Origin: JAEUHO01 sp046350655 | GTDB lineage: Bacteria > Planctomycetota > PLA2 > JAEUHO01 | Reading direction: 5' to 3' | Assembly: GCA_046350655.1 (NCBI GenBank) | Contig: JAXMAB010000008.1 | Span: forward strand, 62,001 to 126,000 | Length of the DNA: 64,000 bases | Shown: one piece after another, positions 9,056 to 17,400 of the stretch | Position numbering within the stretch: the first letter of the stretch is position 1 | Layout of the letters: the number at the start of each line of letters is the position of its first letter | Translations under genes and position numbers: made by a program | The notes under the pieces: generated by a model | Told to the model about the DNA's origin: nothing | Seen by the model: only the letters and a program-made list of their open reading frames with translations | Database searches by the model: none

Positions 9056-9102
9056 GTCCCCTGGGACGACGCCCGATCCCGCCGGGGGACCCACCCCTCT
9101 CT

Positions 9103-9152
9103 CGGGACCGCGAGGCCCGCCGGCTCGCGGGCCGGCGGGCCTCGCGGTCCCG
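9103..9152. repeat. Perfect 22-bp inverted pair of the interspersed motif
   Basis: Two facing copies of the GGGACCGCGAGGCCCG unit form a perfect 22-bp stem (arms 9103-9124 and 9131-9152) around the loop TCGCGG. It sits between divergent recJ and selB, upstream of both, so it cannot be a simple end-of-gene terminator for either. It may bind a protein, act as an attenuator in the selB leader, or be a mobile REP-like unit. Confidence 0.85.
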
Positions 9153-9241
9153 GGCCACCCGTCGGCGCCGCGTGGCGGTCCGCCGCTTCCTCCGTCACAA
9201 TCGCGGGCCCGCCGCGCACGTCGCGTGGCGTCGCTCGCCCC

Positions 9242-11212
9242 GTGCCCGAAGTTCCCGACCCCCGAGATCCCCGCGTGCCCGCCGTCGCCCCCGCCGTCCG
9301 TCGCGTCATCGTCGGCACCGCCGGCCACATCGACCACGGCAAGACCACCCTCGTCGAACGCCTGACCGGCATCCGCACCGACCGGCTCCCCGAGGAGCAG
9401 GAGCGCGGGATGACGCTCGACGTCGGGTACGCCGAGTTCAAGCTGAAGGACGGCACCGAGGTGGGGCTGCTCGACGTCCCGGGCCACGAGCGGCTCGTCC
9501 GCACGATGGTCGCCGGCGCGACGTCGATGGACCTCGCGTTGCTCGTCGTCGCGGCCGACGACGGGCCCATGCTGCAGACGCGCGAGCACGTCGACATCCT
9601 CGACCTGCTCGGGGTGCGCCGCGCGCTGGTCGTCGTCACGAAGACCGACCTCGTCGAGCCCGCGCACGTGGAGATGGTCGAGGCCGAGATCCGCGCGATG
9701 CTCGCGGGCACGACGCTCGAGGGCGCGCCGATGCTGCGCGTGTCGTCCGCGACCGGCGAGGGGATCGACGCGCTCAAGCAGGCCATCAGCGACGCGATCC
9801 CGCCGCTCGACGACCGCGCCGAGGACGCCCGCGCGTTCCGCATGCCGATCCTGCGCGCGTTCGTCGCGCCCGGGCGCGGGACCGTCGTCACGGGCATCCC
9901 GGTCGCGGGCCGGATCGCCGACGGCGAGGCCGTCGAGATCTTCCCGACGCGGCTCACGAGCCGCGTGCGCGGGATCCAGGTCCACCACCGCGACGCGAAG
10001 GCGGCCCGCGCGGGCCACCGGACCGCGCTCGCGCTCGCCGACGTGCAGGTCGAGGCCGTCAAGCGCGGCATGGTCGTGGCGGCGGCGGGCACGTTCGGCC
10101 CGTGTCCGCGCGTCGCGGTGCGCCTCCGCGTGCTGCGCCGCGTGGAGCACGCGCTGAAGCACGGCATGGCGGTGCGCGTCCACGTCGGCGCCGACGACGT
10201 CCCGGCGCGGCTGCACTGCCTCCTCGGCGAGAGCATCGCGCCGGGCACGGTGGCGGCGGTCGAGTTCGAGGGGCGCGAGCCGTTCCTCGTCGCGCCGGGC
10301 GACCGGTTCGTGCTGCGCGCCGAGAACGCGACCGAGACGCTGGGCGGCGGCGTCGTCGTCGAGCGGCTCGAGCAGCGGCTGCCGCGCCGGCGCGAGGGGA
10401 TCGCCGCGTCGATCCTCGCGCGCGCGGAGCGGCTCGACGACCCCTCGGTGCTCGTGGCCGCGAGCCTCGCGGCCGCCGGCGAGCGCGGCGCGGACCTCCC
10501 GTCGCTGGCGCTGGGCAACGCGCTGCGCGTCGAGGCCCTGGGCCCGATCGCGGACGCGCTCGTCGCCGCGGGGACCGTCGTGCGGGCGGGCCGCGGGCGG
10601 CTGTTCGCGCGCGACGGCTACCAGGCGCTCCGCAAGCGCGTCGTGGACGCGGTGATCGGGCTGCACAAGAAGGACCCGGGCGTGCCGTTCCTGCCGCTCT
10701 CCGCCGTCCGCACCGCGGTCGGCCGCTGCGACGGGCACGCGCTCGAGGCCGTCCTCGAGGAGCTCGGCCGCACGGGCGACCTCCGCCGCAGCCCCGAGGG
10801 TGCGGTCGCATGGAAGGGCCACGCCGCGGAGATGCCGGCGGCCGACCGCGAGCGCGCCGACCGGGTCCTCGCGGAGCTCCTGCGCGGGAAGGGGATGCCG
10901 CCCGAGGAGGGCGAGCTCTGCGGCATCCTCGGCTGGCCGGCGCCGGTGACGCGGAAGGTGTTGACGGTGCTCGAGACGCGCAAGGAGGTCGTGCGGGCGC
11001 AGGCCCTCTGGTTCCACGCCGGGTGGGTGGACGAGGCCAAGCGCACCCTGACCGCGCTCGCGAAGGCGAAGGGCGGCTTCACGGCCTCCGAGGCGCGCGA
11101 GGCGCTCGGCACGACGCGCAAGTTCATCATTCCCTTGCTCGAGGCCCTCGACGACCGCGGCTTCACGCGCCGCAACGGCGACAAGCGCACGGTGGTCGCT
11201 CCGACGACGTGA
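9242..11212 (+). CDS. selB: Selenocysteine-specific translation elongation factor SelB
   Basis: GTPase of 656 residues from the GTG at 9242; a second GTG at 9275 would also serve. G1 is GTAGHIDHGKT (about 25-35), G3 DVPGHE, G4 TKTD. EF-Tu-like domains follow, then a C-terminal half (about 390-656) of winged-helix repeats, the domain that reads SECIS hairpins in SelB and absent from EF-Tu. Length matches SelB. It delivers selenocysteinyl-tRNA to UGA codons. No selA, selD, selC or recognisable selenoprotein is in this window. A CACAAT box at 9194-9199 is a possible -10. Confidence 0.93.
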   Translation: MPEVPDPRDPRVPAVAPAVRRVIVGTAGHIDHGKTTLVERLTGIRTDRLPEEQERGMTLDVGYAEFKLKDGTEVGLLDVPGHERLVRTMVAGATSMDLALLVVAADDGPMLQTREHVDILDLLGVRRALVVVTKTDLVEPAHVEMVEAEIRAMLAGTTLEGAPMLRVSSATGEGIDALKQAISDAIPPLDDRAEDARAFRMPILRAFVAPGRGTVVTGIPVAGRIADGEAVEIFPTRLTSRVRGIQVHHRDAKAARAGHRTALALADVQVEAVKRGMVVAAAGTFGPCPRVAVRLRVLRRVEHALKHGMAVRVHVGADDVPARLHCLLGESIAPGTVAAVEFEGREPFLVAPGDRFVLRAENATETLGGGVVVERLEQRLPRRREGIAASILARAERLDDPSVLVAASLAAAGERGADLPSLALGNALRVEALGPIADALVAAGTVVRAGRGRLFARDGYQALRKRVVDAVIGLHKKDPGVPFLPLSAVRTAVGRCDGHALEAVLEELGRTGDLRRSPEGAVAWKGHAAEMPAADRERADRVLAELLRGKGMPPEEGELCGILGWPAPVTRKVLTVLETRKEVVRAQALWFHAGWVDEAKRTLTALAKAKGGFTASEAREALGTTRKFIIPLLEALDDRGFTRRNGDKRTVVAPTT

Positions 11213-11254
11213 CGGGCGCCGGGCGCGGACCGTCGGCCGCGGCGGTCGCGGACG

Positions 11255-11707
11255 TCATTCGTCGCGGCGGATGACCAGGAAGGCCATGCCGGTGTCGAGG
11301 GGCTCCGTGCGGAGCTCGCCCGGCTGCAGCGCGAAGACCGCCTCGCGGACCGAGGCCATCACCTGGGCCTGCGTGCGCGCGATCGTGTAGGAGCCGCTGT
11401 TGAAGGGCTTGCCGTCCACGCCGAGGTCGTCGGTGTAGTTGCGGATCAGGACCGCCATCGGCTCGCCGGCCGCGAGCCGGCGGAGCATGTCCTGGGCCAG
11501 CGCGAGCGCCTCGGGCCGCGTGCGCTTGAACGTCTGCCCGTTCGCGCCGCGGTACACGAACATGATCTGCGAGAACGTCGCGACGTCCTTGCGGGCGGCC
11601 GGGCCTCGCGGTCCCGGGGCAGGGGGTCGCGTCCCCGTCGGGCCGTCGCCGTCGCCGCACCCGGCGAGCGCGAGCAGCGCGAGGAGGGCGGCGGCGGCGC
11701 GGGTCAT
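11255..11707 (-). CDS. Parvulin-type (PpiC) peptidyl-prolyl isomerase lipoprotein
   Basis: Protein of 150 residues. The lipobox LAGC (Cys17) follows a short hydrophobic signal, so it should be lipid-anchored. The remainder is a single parvulin-like domain with the C-terminal signature FALQPGELRTEPLDTGMAF followed by LVIRR. Parvulins isomerise prolyl bonds and chaperone exported proteins. The linker after the lipobox is encoded by a copy of the GGGCCTCGCGGTCCC repeat (near 11604-11619), giving a Pro/Gly/Arg stretch. It lies 13 bp after a related lipoprotein gene on the same strand, probably a duplicated pair. Confidence 0.8.
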   Translation of the reverse strand: MTRAAAALLALLALAGCGDGDGPTGTRPPAPGPRGPAARKDVATFSQIMFVYRGANGQTFKRTRPEALALAQDMLRRLAAGEPMAVLIRNYTDDLGVDGKPFNSGSYTIARTQAQVMASVREAVFALQPGELRTEPLDTGMAFLVIRRDE

Positions 11708-11720
11708 CGCGGAGGGACGC

Positions 11721-12185
11721 TCACTTGTCGCGGCGGATGATGTGGTAGCCGAACTGCGTCTCGACCGGGACCGGCGTCACCTGGCCCACCGCGAGCTCCT
11801 TCGCGGCCTTCTCGAACGCCGGGACCATCTTGCCGGGCCCGAACGTGTACGAGCCGGGCTTGCCGTTGTTCGTGTTCGGCTTGCCCGAGCCGTCGACGTC
11901 GCCGGTGAACTTCACGACCAGCTCGTCGAAGGAGCGGCCCGCCTGGATCTGCGCGATGAGCGACTCGGCGACCTGCTTGCCGACCGGCTTCGAGCGGAGG
12001 ACCTTGCCCTCGTGCTGCGGGGCCGGCGAGTCGCTCGTCGCGATGAGGATGTGGGTCACGGTCCACTCGGGCTCGCCGGGGGTCGAGCCGGGCTTCTTCT
12101 TCGTCGGGGACGTCGCCGGGCCCATGTCGCAGGCGACGAGGGAGGCGAGGAGACCGAACGCGAGGGCGAGGAGCGAGAAGCGCAT
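11721..12185 (-). CDS. Parvulin-type (PpiC) peptidyl-prolyl isomerase lipoprotein
   Basis: Protein of 154 residues with lipobox LVAC (Cys19). The parvulin domain begins near VTHILIATSDSPA and ends in PVETQFGYHIIRRDK, a classical PpiC end. The ATG at 12185 is chosen because the signal peptide starts there and GGGGG-type purines precede it. It is first in a two-gene unit with the neighbouring parvulin lipoprotein; the pair share fold and anchor but have diverged, which suggests different clients or a duplicated chaperone function. It diverges from the secreted protein at 12252. Confidence 0.85.
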   Translation of the reverse strand: MRFSLLALAFGLLASLVACDMGPATSPTKKKPGSTPGEPEWTVTHILIATSDSPAPQHEGKVLRSKPVGKQVAESLIAQIQAGRSFDELVVKFTGDVDGSGKPNTNNGKPGSYTFGPGKMVPAFEKAAKELAVGQVTPVPVETQFGYHIIRRDK

Positions 12186-12239
12186 GGAGGGGGTTCCGGG
12201 GGCCGAGGGGGGAAGTCTACGGCCCCGTGCGCGGGGGGG

Positions 12240-12245
12240 TAGCAT
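12240..12245 (+). promoter_or_regulatory. -10-like TAGCAT (leaderless candidate)
   Basis: TAGCAT ends six bases before the ATG at 12252, placing the expected transcription start at the start codon. There is no ribosome site. Confidence 0.5.
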
Positions 12246-12251
12246 CGCCCC

Positions 12252-13751
12252 ATGCGGAAGGTCGTCGTCACGGGCCCGTATCGAGCCGTCGCGCGGACCG
12301 GGGCCCCGACGTCCCGGTGGCGCCGCGCGGCCGCCGCGGGGGCCGCCCTCGTGGGCCTCGCGGCCGCGGGGCCGCGGTGGGCCCACGCCGGCGACGCGGT
12401 CGTGCTGCAGTCGGGGACCCGCCTCGAGGGGCGCGTGGTGGGGGAGTCCGCCGACGCGGTCGTGATCGAGCTGTCCGGCGGGCGCACCCGGATGACGGTC
12501 GCGCGGTCGCAGGTCGCGTCGATCGAGCGCGGGCTGCCCGACGCGCCGGCGGCCGCCCCGGCGGGCCAGGCGGTCCGCGACGAGTGGTACCTGCTCAAGG
12601 CCGCCGAGCGGACGGTCGGCGTCCGGCACCTGTTGCTGCTGCCGAGCGACCGCGCCGACCGCAAGGGCTGGCGGTTCGAGGAGCAGCTGACGTTCCTCGG
12701 CTCGGACCGCCTGCCCGGCGTGCGCGTCGAGCGCATCGAGGAGACGACCGAGGACTTCCGGCCGGTGCACCTGCACTACGGCGAGCGGGGCGAGGGCGCC
12801 GGCAACGGCGGCGCGCCCGGCTACGACGTGTTCCGCGCGGGGCCGGTCGTGGACGGCGTCTGGAACGCCACGGTGCGCGAGGGCACGCGCCAGCGGACGC
12901 TCGAGCTGAAGGGCCCCGCGGGGGCGCGCAGCCCGCTTGCGCTGCGCGAGGCCCTCGTGCGCGCGACGCCGCGGACCGCCGGCCTCGTCGAGGTGCCGCT
13001 GCTCGACCCCGCGCGGGGCGAGCTGCGCACCGTCCGCGCGGGGTTCACGACGCTCGACGCGGGCGCGTCGTCGGTGCGCGTGGACGTGCTGCGCCTCGAG
13101 GACGGCGACCGCGGCCTCGAGTCGCGGTGGTCGCCCGGCGACCCGCCGCGGTGCACGGTCGAGGACGTCGCGCCCGGCGTCGTCGCGGTGCCCGCGAGCC
13201 GCGCGCAGGCCGAGGCGGCGCTCCCCGCGCCGGTCGCCCCGACGGACCCCCGCGAGCTCCTGCGGCCCGCGGCGCTGCCGAAGACCGCGAAGGACGAGGG
13301 CCCTCGCGTCCTCACGCTGGCCGACGTCGGGTTCGAGCTGACGCTGCCGGGGCCGGGCTGGGTCGCCGAGCCGCTCGCCGCCCAGGCCGACGACGTCGGC
13401 CTCCGCGTCGTGGCCCGCGTCGCGAGCCGGCTCGACGCGACCGACGTGCGGATCGAGTGGGACCCGGCCGGCGCCGGGGGCGACGCGGCCGCCGCCGAGA
13501 AGGACCTGCTCGCGCGGCTCCGGCGCGTGGCCCGCGACCTGCGCGTCGAGACGCCGCGCGCGGCCGTCGCCGACGGCGTGTGGCGGATGCGCGTCGTCGG
13601 GACCGTCCGCCGCGAGGCCCTCTGGACCTGGATCCTCTGCGCCGACCGCGGCAAGGGGCGCATCACGGTGCTCGTCGCCTGCCCGGAACCGGCGGTGCGC
13701 GACGTGACCCCGGCCGTCGAGGCGCTTCTCACGTCGTTCCGCCGTCTGTAG
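12252..13751 (+). CDS. Secreted protein of unknown function
   Basis: Protein of 499 residues. An N-terminal basic region and hydrophobic segment (about 24-43) ending WAHAGD look like an export signal. A small beta domain follows (about 46-92, VVLQSGTRLEGRVV ... SQVASIERG), a type common at the N-terminus of secreted planctomycete proteins. The middle (about 105-290) and the C-terminal domain (about 350-499, starting LADVGFELTLPGPGW) match no family I can name; the latter has the look of a fold used in lipoprotein-type ligand binding. No catalytic motif is seen. It is preceded by a TAGCAT box and followed after 128 bp by a kinase gene. Confidence 0.75.
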   Translation: MRKVVVTGPYRAVARTGAPTSRWRRAAAAGAALVGLAAAGPRWAHAGDAVVLQSGTRLEGRVVGESADAVVIELSGGRTRMTVARSQVASIERGLPDAPAAAPAGQAVRDEWYLLKAAERTVGVRHLLLLPSDRADRKGWRFEEQLTFLGSDRLPGVRVERIEETTEDFRPVHLHYGERGEGAGNGGAPGYDVFRAGPVVDGVWNATVREGTRQRTLELKGPAGARSPLALREALVRATPRTAGLVEVPLLDPARGELRTVRAGFTTLDAGASSVRVDVLRLEDGDRGLESRWSPGDPPRCTVEDVAPGVVAVPASRAQAEAALPAPVAPTDPRELLRPAALPKTAKDEGPRVLTLADVGFELTLPGPGWVAEPLAAQADDVGLRVVARVASRLDATDVRIEWDPAGAGGDAAAAEKDLLARLRRVARDLRVETPRAAVADGVWRMRVVGTVRREALWTWILCADRGKGRITVLVACPEPAVRDVTPAVEALLTSFRRL

Positions 13752-13879
13752 GCTGGGCCCCCCTCGACGGCCGGCCCCCTCCGCGCGACCGGGACGTCCC
13801 CCGGCGCGCCGCGCGGTCCGCGTCGCCGCAGAACGAACCCCTACGGTCCGCCGGGGGGGGAAGGCGATAAGGTAAGGCG

Positions 13880-15271
13880 ATGGCGACGCGCGCAGACCTC
13901 GAGCTGGCGAAGAAGCTGCTCGGGGCCTCGGTCCTCAAGGAGGACCAGCTGCGCGACGCGCTCGCCGCCCAGGCCGAGCTCCTCGAGGGCGGCAAGTCGT
14001 TCCCCCTCGACCGGATCCTCGTCGCCAAGGGGTACCTCCCGAAGACCGCGCTCCTGACGCTCGCCGCCGGCGACCCGATGGTCACGCAGCCGTTCAAGAA
14101 CTACCGGCTGACCCGCGTGCTGGGCGAGGGCGGGTCGAGCGTCGTCTACGGCGGGACGTACCTCCCCAACGGCGCCCAGGTCGCGGTGAAGGTCTTCAGC
14201 GCGGTCCAGTCGCTCCGCGCCGACCTCCTGGCGCGCTTCTACCAGGAGGCCGAGCTCCTGGTCCGGCTCGAGCACCCGAACGTCGTGACCGGCTACGAGA
14301 TCGGCAGCGAGGGCGGCCTCCACTTCTTCTCCATGGACTGGATCGCGGGCCCGACCGTCCTCGAGATGATCGAGAAGGGCGGCGTCCTCGACGGCACGAC
14401 CGCGCTCTGGATCACCGTCCAGATGGCGCGCGCGCTCGCCTACCTGCACGAGCAGCAGCTGCTCCACCGCGACATCAAGCCCGGCAACGTCATGATCGAC
14501 TCGTCGGGCCGCGCGCGCCTCATCGACCTCGGCCTCGTGCGCCGCATGGACGCGGACGCGCCCGCCTCCGCGGCCGACGACACGGTCACGGTGGGCACCG
14601 TCGAGTACATCTCGCCCGAGCAGGCCCGCGGCCGCGGCGACCTCGACGTCCGCACCGACATCTACAGCCTCGGCGTCACGCTCTACCACATGGTCGTCGG
14701 CGACGTGCCCTTCCACGGCGAGACGAGCTACGAGGTGATGGCGAAGCACATCCTGAGCGGCCTCGACGCGACGAAGGTGAAGAACCGCCGCATCGCGCCC
14801 GAGGTCCACTACGCCATCACGAAGATGATGTCGAAGGAGCGCGAGTTCCGGTACGCGGACTGCCGCGAGGTCGAGAAGGACCTCGCGCGGTTCCTGCCGC
14901 CGGGCGGCCCGCCGCCGATCGTGCTGCCCGTCCCGCCGCCCGAGGCGCCCCCGGCGCGCGTCTCGTCGCCGAAGAGCCCGGTCGTCCGGCCGGTCGTGCG
15001 CCCCGTGAGCGGGGGGAGCGGCCCCCGTCCCGAGGCCCGCCCGGAGCCCGGGACCCCGCGGCCCCGTTCCGCCGACGGCGGGGCCCGGCCGCCGCCGCTC
15101 CCGCGGCCGTCGTCGCCGACGCCGCCCCCGCGGGGGCCCGCGCCCGAGCGCCCGGACCGGCGTGAACGCCCGGACGACCCGGGCGGCCCGACGACGCCCA
15201 CGCCGAAGAAGCCGATCGACCCGAAGCGGCCCCGCTCGTCCGGCGAGATCCGGCGGCGGTCGCACTGGTGA
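13880..15271 (+). CDS. Hanks-type Ser/Thr protein kinase
   Basis: Protein of 463 residues. An N-terminal helical region (1-70) precedes the kinase domain (about 74-345): glycine loop GEGGSSV (82-88), K104 in VAVK, catalytic HRDIKPGN (196-203), a DLG instead of DFG metal motif (216-218), and a TVGTVEYISPEQARG activation segment. All catalytic residues are present, so activity is expected. The last 115 residues are Pro/Arg-rich, with no membrane helix, so the kinase is probably soluble. Upstream TAAGGT (13868-13873) six bases before the ATG may be a -10, or AAGG may be a weak ribosome site. Confidence 0.93.
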   Translation: MATRADLELAKKLLGASVLKEDQLRDALAAQAELLEGGKSFPLDRILVAKGYLPKTALLTLAAGDPMVTQPFKNYRLTRVLGEGGSSVVYGGTYLPNGAQVAVKVFSAVQSLRADLLARFYQEAELLVRLEHPNVVTGYEIGSEGGLHFFSMDWIAGPTVLEMIEKGGVLDGTTALWITVQMARALAYLHEQQLLHRDIKPGNVMIDSSGRARLIDLGLVRRMDADAPASAADDTVTVGTVEYISPEQARGRGDLDVRTDIYSLGVTLYHMVVGDVPFHGETSYEVMAKHILSGLDATKVKNRRIAPEVHYAITKMMSKEREFRYADCREVEKDLARFLPPGGPPPIVLPVPPPEAPPARVSSPKSPVVRPVVRPVSGGSGPRPEARPEPGTPRPRSADGGARPPPLPRPSSPTPPPRGPAPERPDRRERPDDPGGPTTPTPKKPIDPKRPRSSGEIRRRSHW

Positions 15272-15490
15272 CCGCATCCCCCTTCCGGGACGCGAGGCCC
15301 GCTGGCCACGACGCGAGGCCCGGTCGCCGGCGAACGGGCCTCGGGTCGAAGGTCCCGGGGGCGCGTCGGTTCCACGCTCCACGTCGTAGGGCGTGAACCG
15401 GACGGATTCGCTCCGCGCTCTCCCCCGCACGGGCGGAGTCGCGGTCGTGCCTCTCGGTGCGGCGCGAGCCTCGCCCCGGAGGGCGGCACG

Positions 15491-16594
15491 ATGGCGTGGA
15501 TCGCGCAGGGTGGGCGGGTGGCGGCGGTGGCCGCCGTCGCGTGGGTCGTCGGGACGCTCGCGGCGGCGCCGTGCCGCGCGGACGACGGGTGGACCGAGGG
15601 CGAGCGCGAGCACGCGCGCCGCGTGCTCGGCGACGCGGGGTCGGTGCCGGCGCACGACGTCGCGGTCGAACTGCCGCGCGCCGCGCTCGTCGCCGACGGG
15701 CCGGGCGCGCCGCCCGACCCGCGCACCGCGCCGGTCGTCGACGTCTACGGCCAGCGCGCCGCGAACGCGGCCCCGTACGCGCCGCCGAGCACGCCCATGT
15801 ACACGCCGGGCGGCTTCGGCGCCGAGCGCGAGGGCGCGCGCGTCGGCCCGTACAACCAGCCCGAGTGGACGACCCAGCGCCGGTGGGCCCGCGTCCGCTC
15901 GTACGTGCTGTCGCCGTGGCAGGTCGAGGTCGAGTCGTGGTGGTACGGCAAGTACCCCGAGTTCGGCGAGGACGGCACGCACCTCTTCCAGGAGGAGATC
16001 GGCATCGGCCTCCCCGGGCGCTTCCAGCTCGACATCTACGGCAACTTCGAGAAGAAGCCGGACGAGGACGCGTACTACAAGGAGACGCAGCTCGAGCTGC
16101 GCTGGGCGCTCGCCGACTGGGGCTGCCTGCCGCTGAACCCCACGCTGTACGGCGAGTACAAGATCCGCGCGCGCTCCGAGGACCCCGACGTGGCGGAGCT
16201 GAAGCTCCTGCTCGCCGACGAGCTCTCGCCCCGCTGGCACTACGGCGTGAACCTCGTCTACGAGCGCGAGCTCGACGGCGAGGAGGAGGAGGTGCTCGGC
16301 GCCTCCGCCGCGATCTCGTACACCGTCTGCGACCAGCGGTTCTCGGTCGGCATCGAGGCCCAGGTCGAGCGCGCGACGGTCGCGGGCGCCCGCGACGACG
16401 CCGAGGTGGAGTGGCTGCTCGGCCCGAGCTTCCAGATCCGCTTCAGCGCGCGCACGCACCTCGACATCGTGCCGCTCTTCGGGCTCACCGAGGAGAGCAA
16501 CGACATGAAGATCTACACCGTCTTCGGCATCGACGTGGGCCCGTGCTCCGTCGAGGACCGCTACGGCGGCCCGACCGCGATGCGCAGCCGCTGA
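15491..16594 (+). CDS. Putative outer-membrane beta-barrel protein
   Basis: Protein of 367 residues. A signal peptide (about 1-30, to CRADD) is followed by a Pro/Ala-rich stretch and then, from about 125, alternating polar-hydrophobic strands ending in aromatic residues (RSYVLSPWQVEVESWWYGKY, FQLDIYGNFEKK, THLDIVPLFGLTEES), as in eight- to twelve-strand barrels. Family not identified; a transporter- or autotransporter-barrel-like role is inferred only from strand pattern. The gap before it (15272-15490) contains three interspersed-motif copies near 15297-15340 and no gene. Confidence 0.65.
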   Translation: MAWIAQGGRVAAVAAVAWVVGTLAAAPCRADDGWTEGEREHARRVLGDAGSVPAHDVAVELPRAALVADGPGAPPDPRTAPVVDVYGQRAANAAPYAPPSTPMYTPGGFGAEREGARVGPYNQPEWTTQRRWARVRSYVLSPWQVEVESWWYGKYPEFGEDGTHLFQEEIGIGLPGRFQLDIYGNFEKKPDEDAYYKETQLELRWALADWGCLPLNPTLYGEYKIRARSEDPDVAELKLLLADELSPRWHYGVNLVYERELDGEEEEVLGASAAISYTVCDQRFSVGIEAQVERATVAGARDDAEVEWLLGPSFQIRFSARTHLDIVPLFGLTEESNDMKIYTVFGIDVGPCSVEDRYGGPTAMRSR

Positions 16595-16689
16595 CCCTCC
16601 CTCACGGCGAGCGTTCCTCCGGGGCCGCGCGGGCGACCGCGCGGCCCCGCTCGTGCCCGGGCGACCCTTCGGCGCGACGCCGGGACGCG

Positions 16690-16695
16690 TACCCT
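16690..16695 (+). promoter_or_regulatory. -10-like TACCCT (leaderless candidate)
   Basis: TACCCT ends six bases before the GTG at 16702; the gap is only C and G residues (CGGGGG). Confidence 0.4.
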
Positions 16696-16701
16696 CGGGG
16701 G

Positions 16702-17358
16702 GTGCCCGACCCCTGCCCCCGCTGCGCGACCGACGACGGCCGACGGGCCGTGCGGCGGATGGCGCTGCCCTCCGACGCGCGGAGCGACGCGATTCTCGTC
16801 GAGGTGGTCGTCTGCAGGGCCTGCGGCGCCGACGGGGCCGTCGTCGTCGAGGCGTCGCGCCGCGGCGCGCTCGACGCCGAGGCCGTCCGCCGCGACCCGG
16901 TCACGCTCCCGCCCGATCACCTCGACGCGCTCGACGACGCGATCGCGGCCTGCCCGGCGCCCCTCGACGAGCGCTGCGCGTGCGCGGCGCACCGCCACCT
17001 CGGTCGGACCGACGCGAGGGCCCGCTGGGTCGGCCTGCCCGAGGCGACGCGCGGCCTGCGCGCCGCGCTCGTCGCGCCACGCCGCGCGCCGGGCCTCGCG
17101 GTCCCGGACGGGGCCGCGGTCCCGGGAGGTGGGGGGGCGGACCGAGAGGCCGGCGCCGCGCTCGCGGCCGCGCTCGCGACGGCGGTCGCCTGGCGGCGCG
17201 TCGCGGACGTCGAGCGCCCGTACGCGGCGGAGGTGGCCGGCGCGCGGTGGAGGCTGGTCCTCGGCGACTTCCCCGCCCAGAAGCTCTACGCGCTCGAGGT
17301 CGAGGGCACGGTCGTGGGGACCTTCGACGACTGGCCGGCGGCATGGACGCGGCCCTGA
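16702..17358 (+). CDS. Zinc-ribbon protein of unknown function
   Basis: Protein of 218 residues from a GTG. An N-terminal zinc ribbon is formed by C5/C8 and C38/C41, and a second cysteine/histidine cluster (CACAAH) lies near residue 95. The C-terminal part (about 165-218) has a compact beta pattern ending FDDWPAAW. The family is not recognised. Codons in the linker around 17090-17120 are made by a GGGCCTCGCGGTCCC repeat copy, giving the filler LAVPDG. It is followed after 42 bp by another cysteine-cluster gene, which may point to a shared metal theme. Confidence 0.65.
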   Translation: MPDPCPRCATDDGRRAVRRMALPSDARSDAILVEVVVCRACGADGAVVVEASRRGALDAEAVRRDPVTLPPDHLDALDDAIAACPAPLDERCACAAHRHLGRTDARARWVGLPEATRGLRAALVAPRRAPGLAVPDGAAVPGGGGADREAGAALAAALATAVAWRRVADVERPYAAEVAGARWRLVLGDFPAQKLYALEVEGTVVGTFDDWPAAWTRP

Positions 17359-17387
17359 CGTCGTGGGGCGCCGGCGGCGGGGAAACG

Positions 17388-17393
17388 TAGGAT
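17388..17393 (+). promoter_or_regulatory. -10-like TAGGAT (leaderless candidate)
   Basis: TAGGAT ends seven bases before the ATG at 17401. The gap CCCGCGG is not a ribosome site. Confidence 0.5.
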
Positions 17394-17400
17394 CCCGCGG

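Noticed and set aside
9041..9241. tRNA-Sec gene beside selB
   Set aside because: No 90-100-nt cloverleaf with a TCA anticodon is visible; the gap is filled by the motif hairpin.
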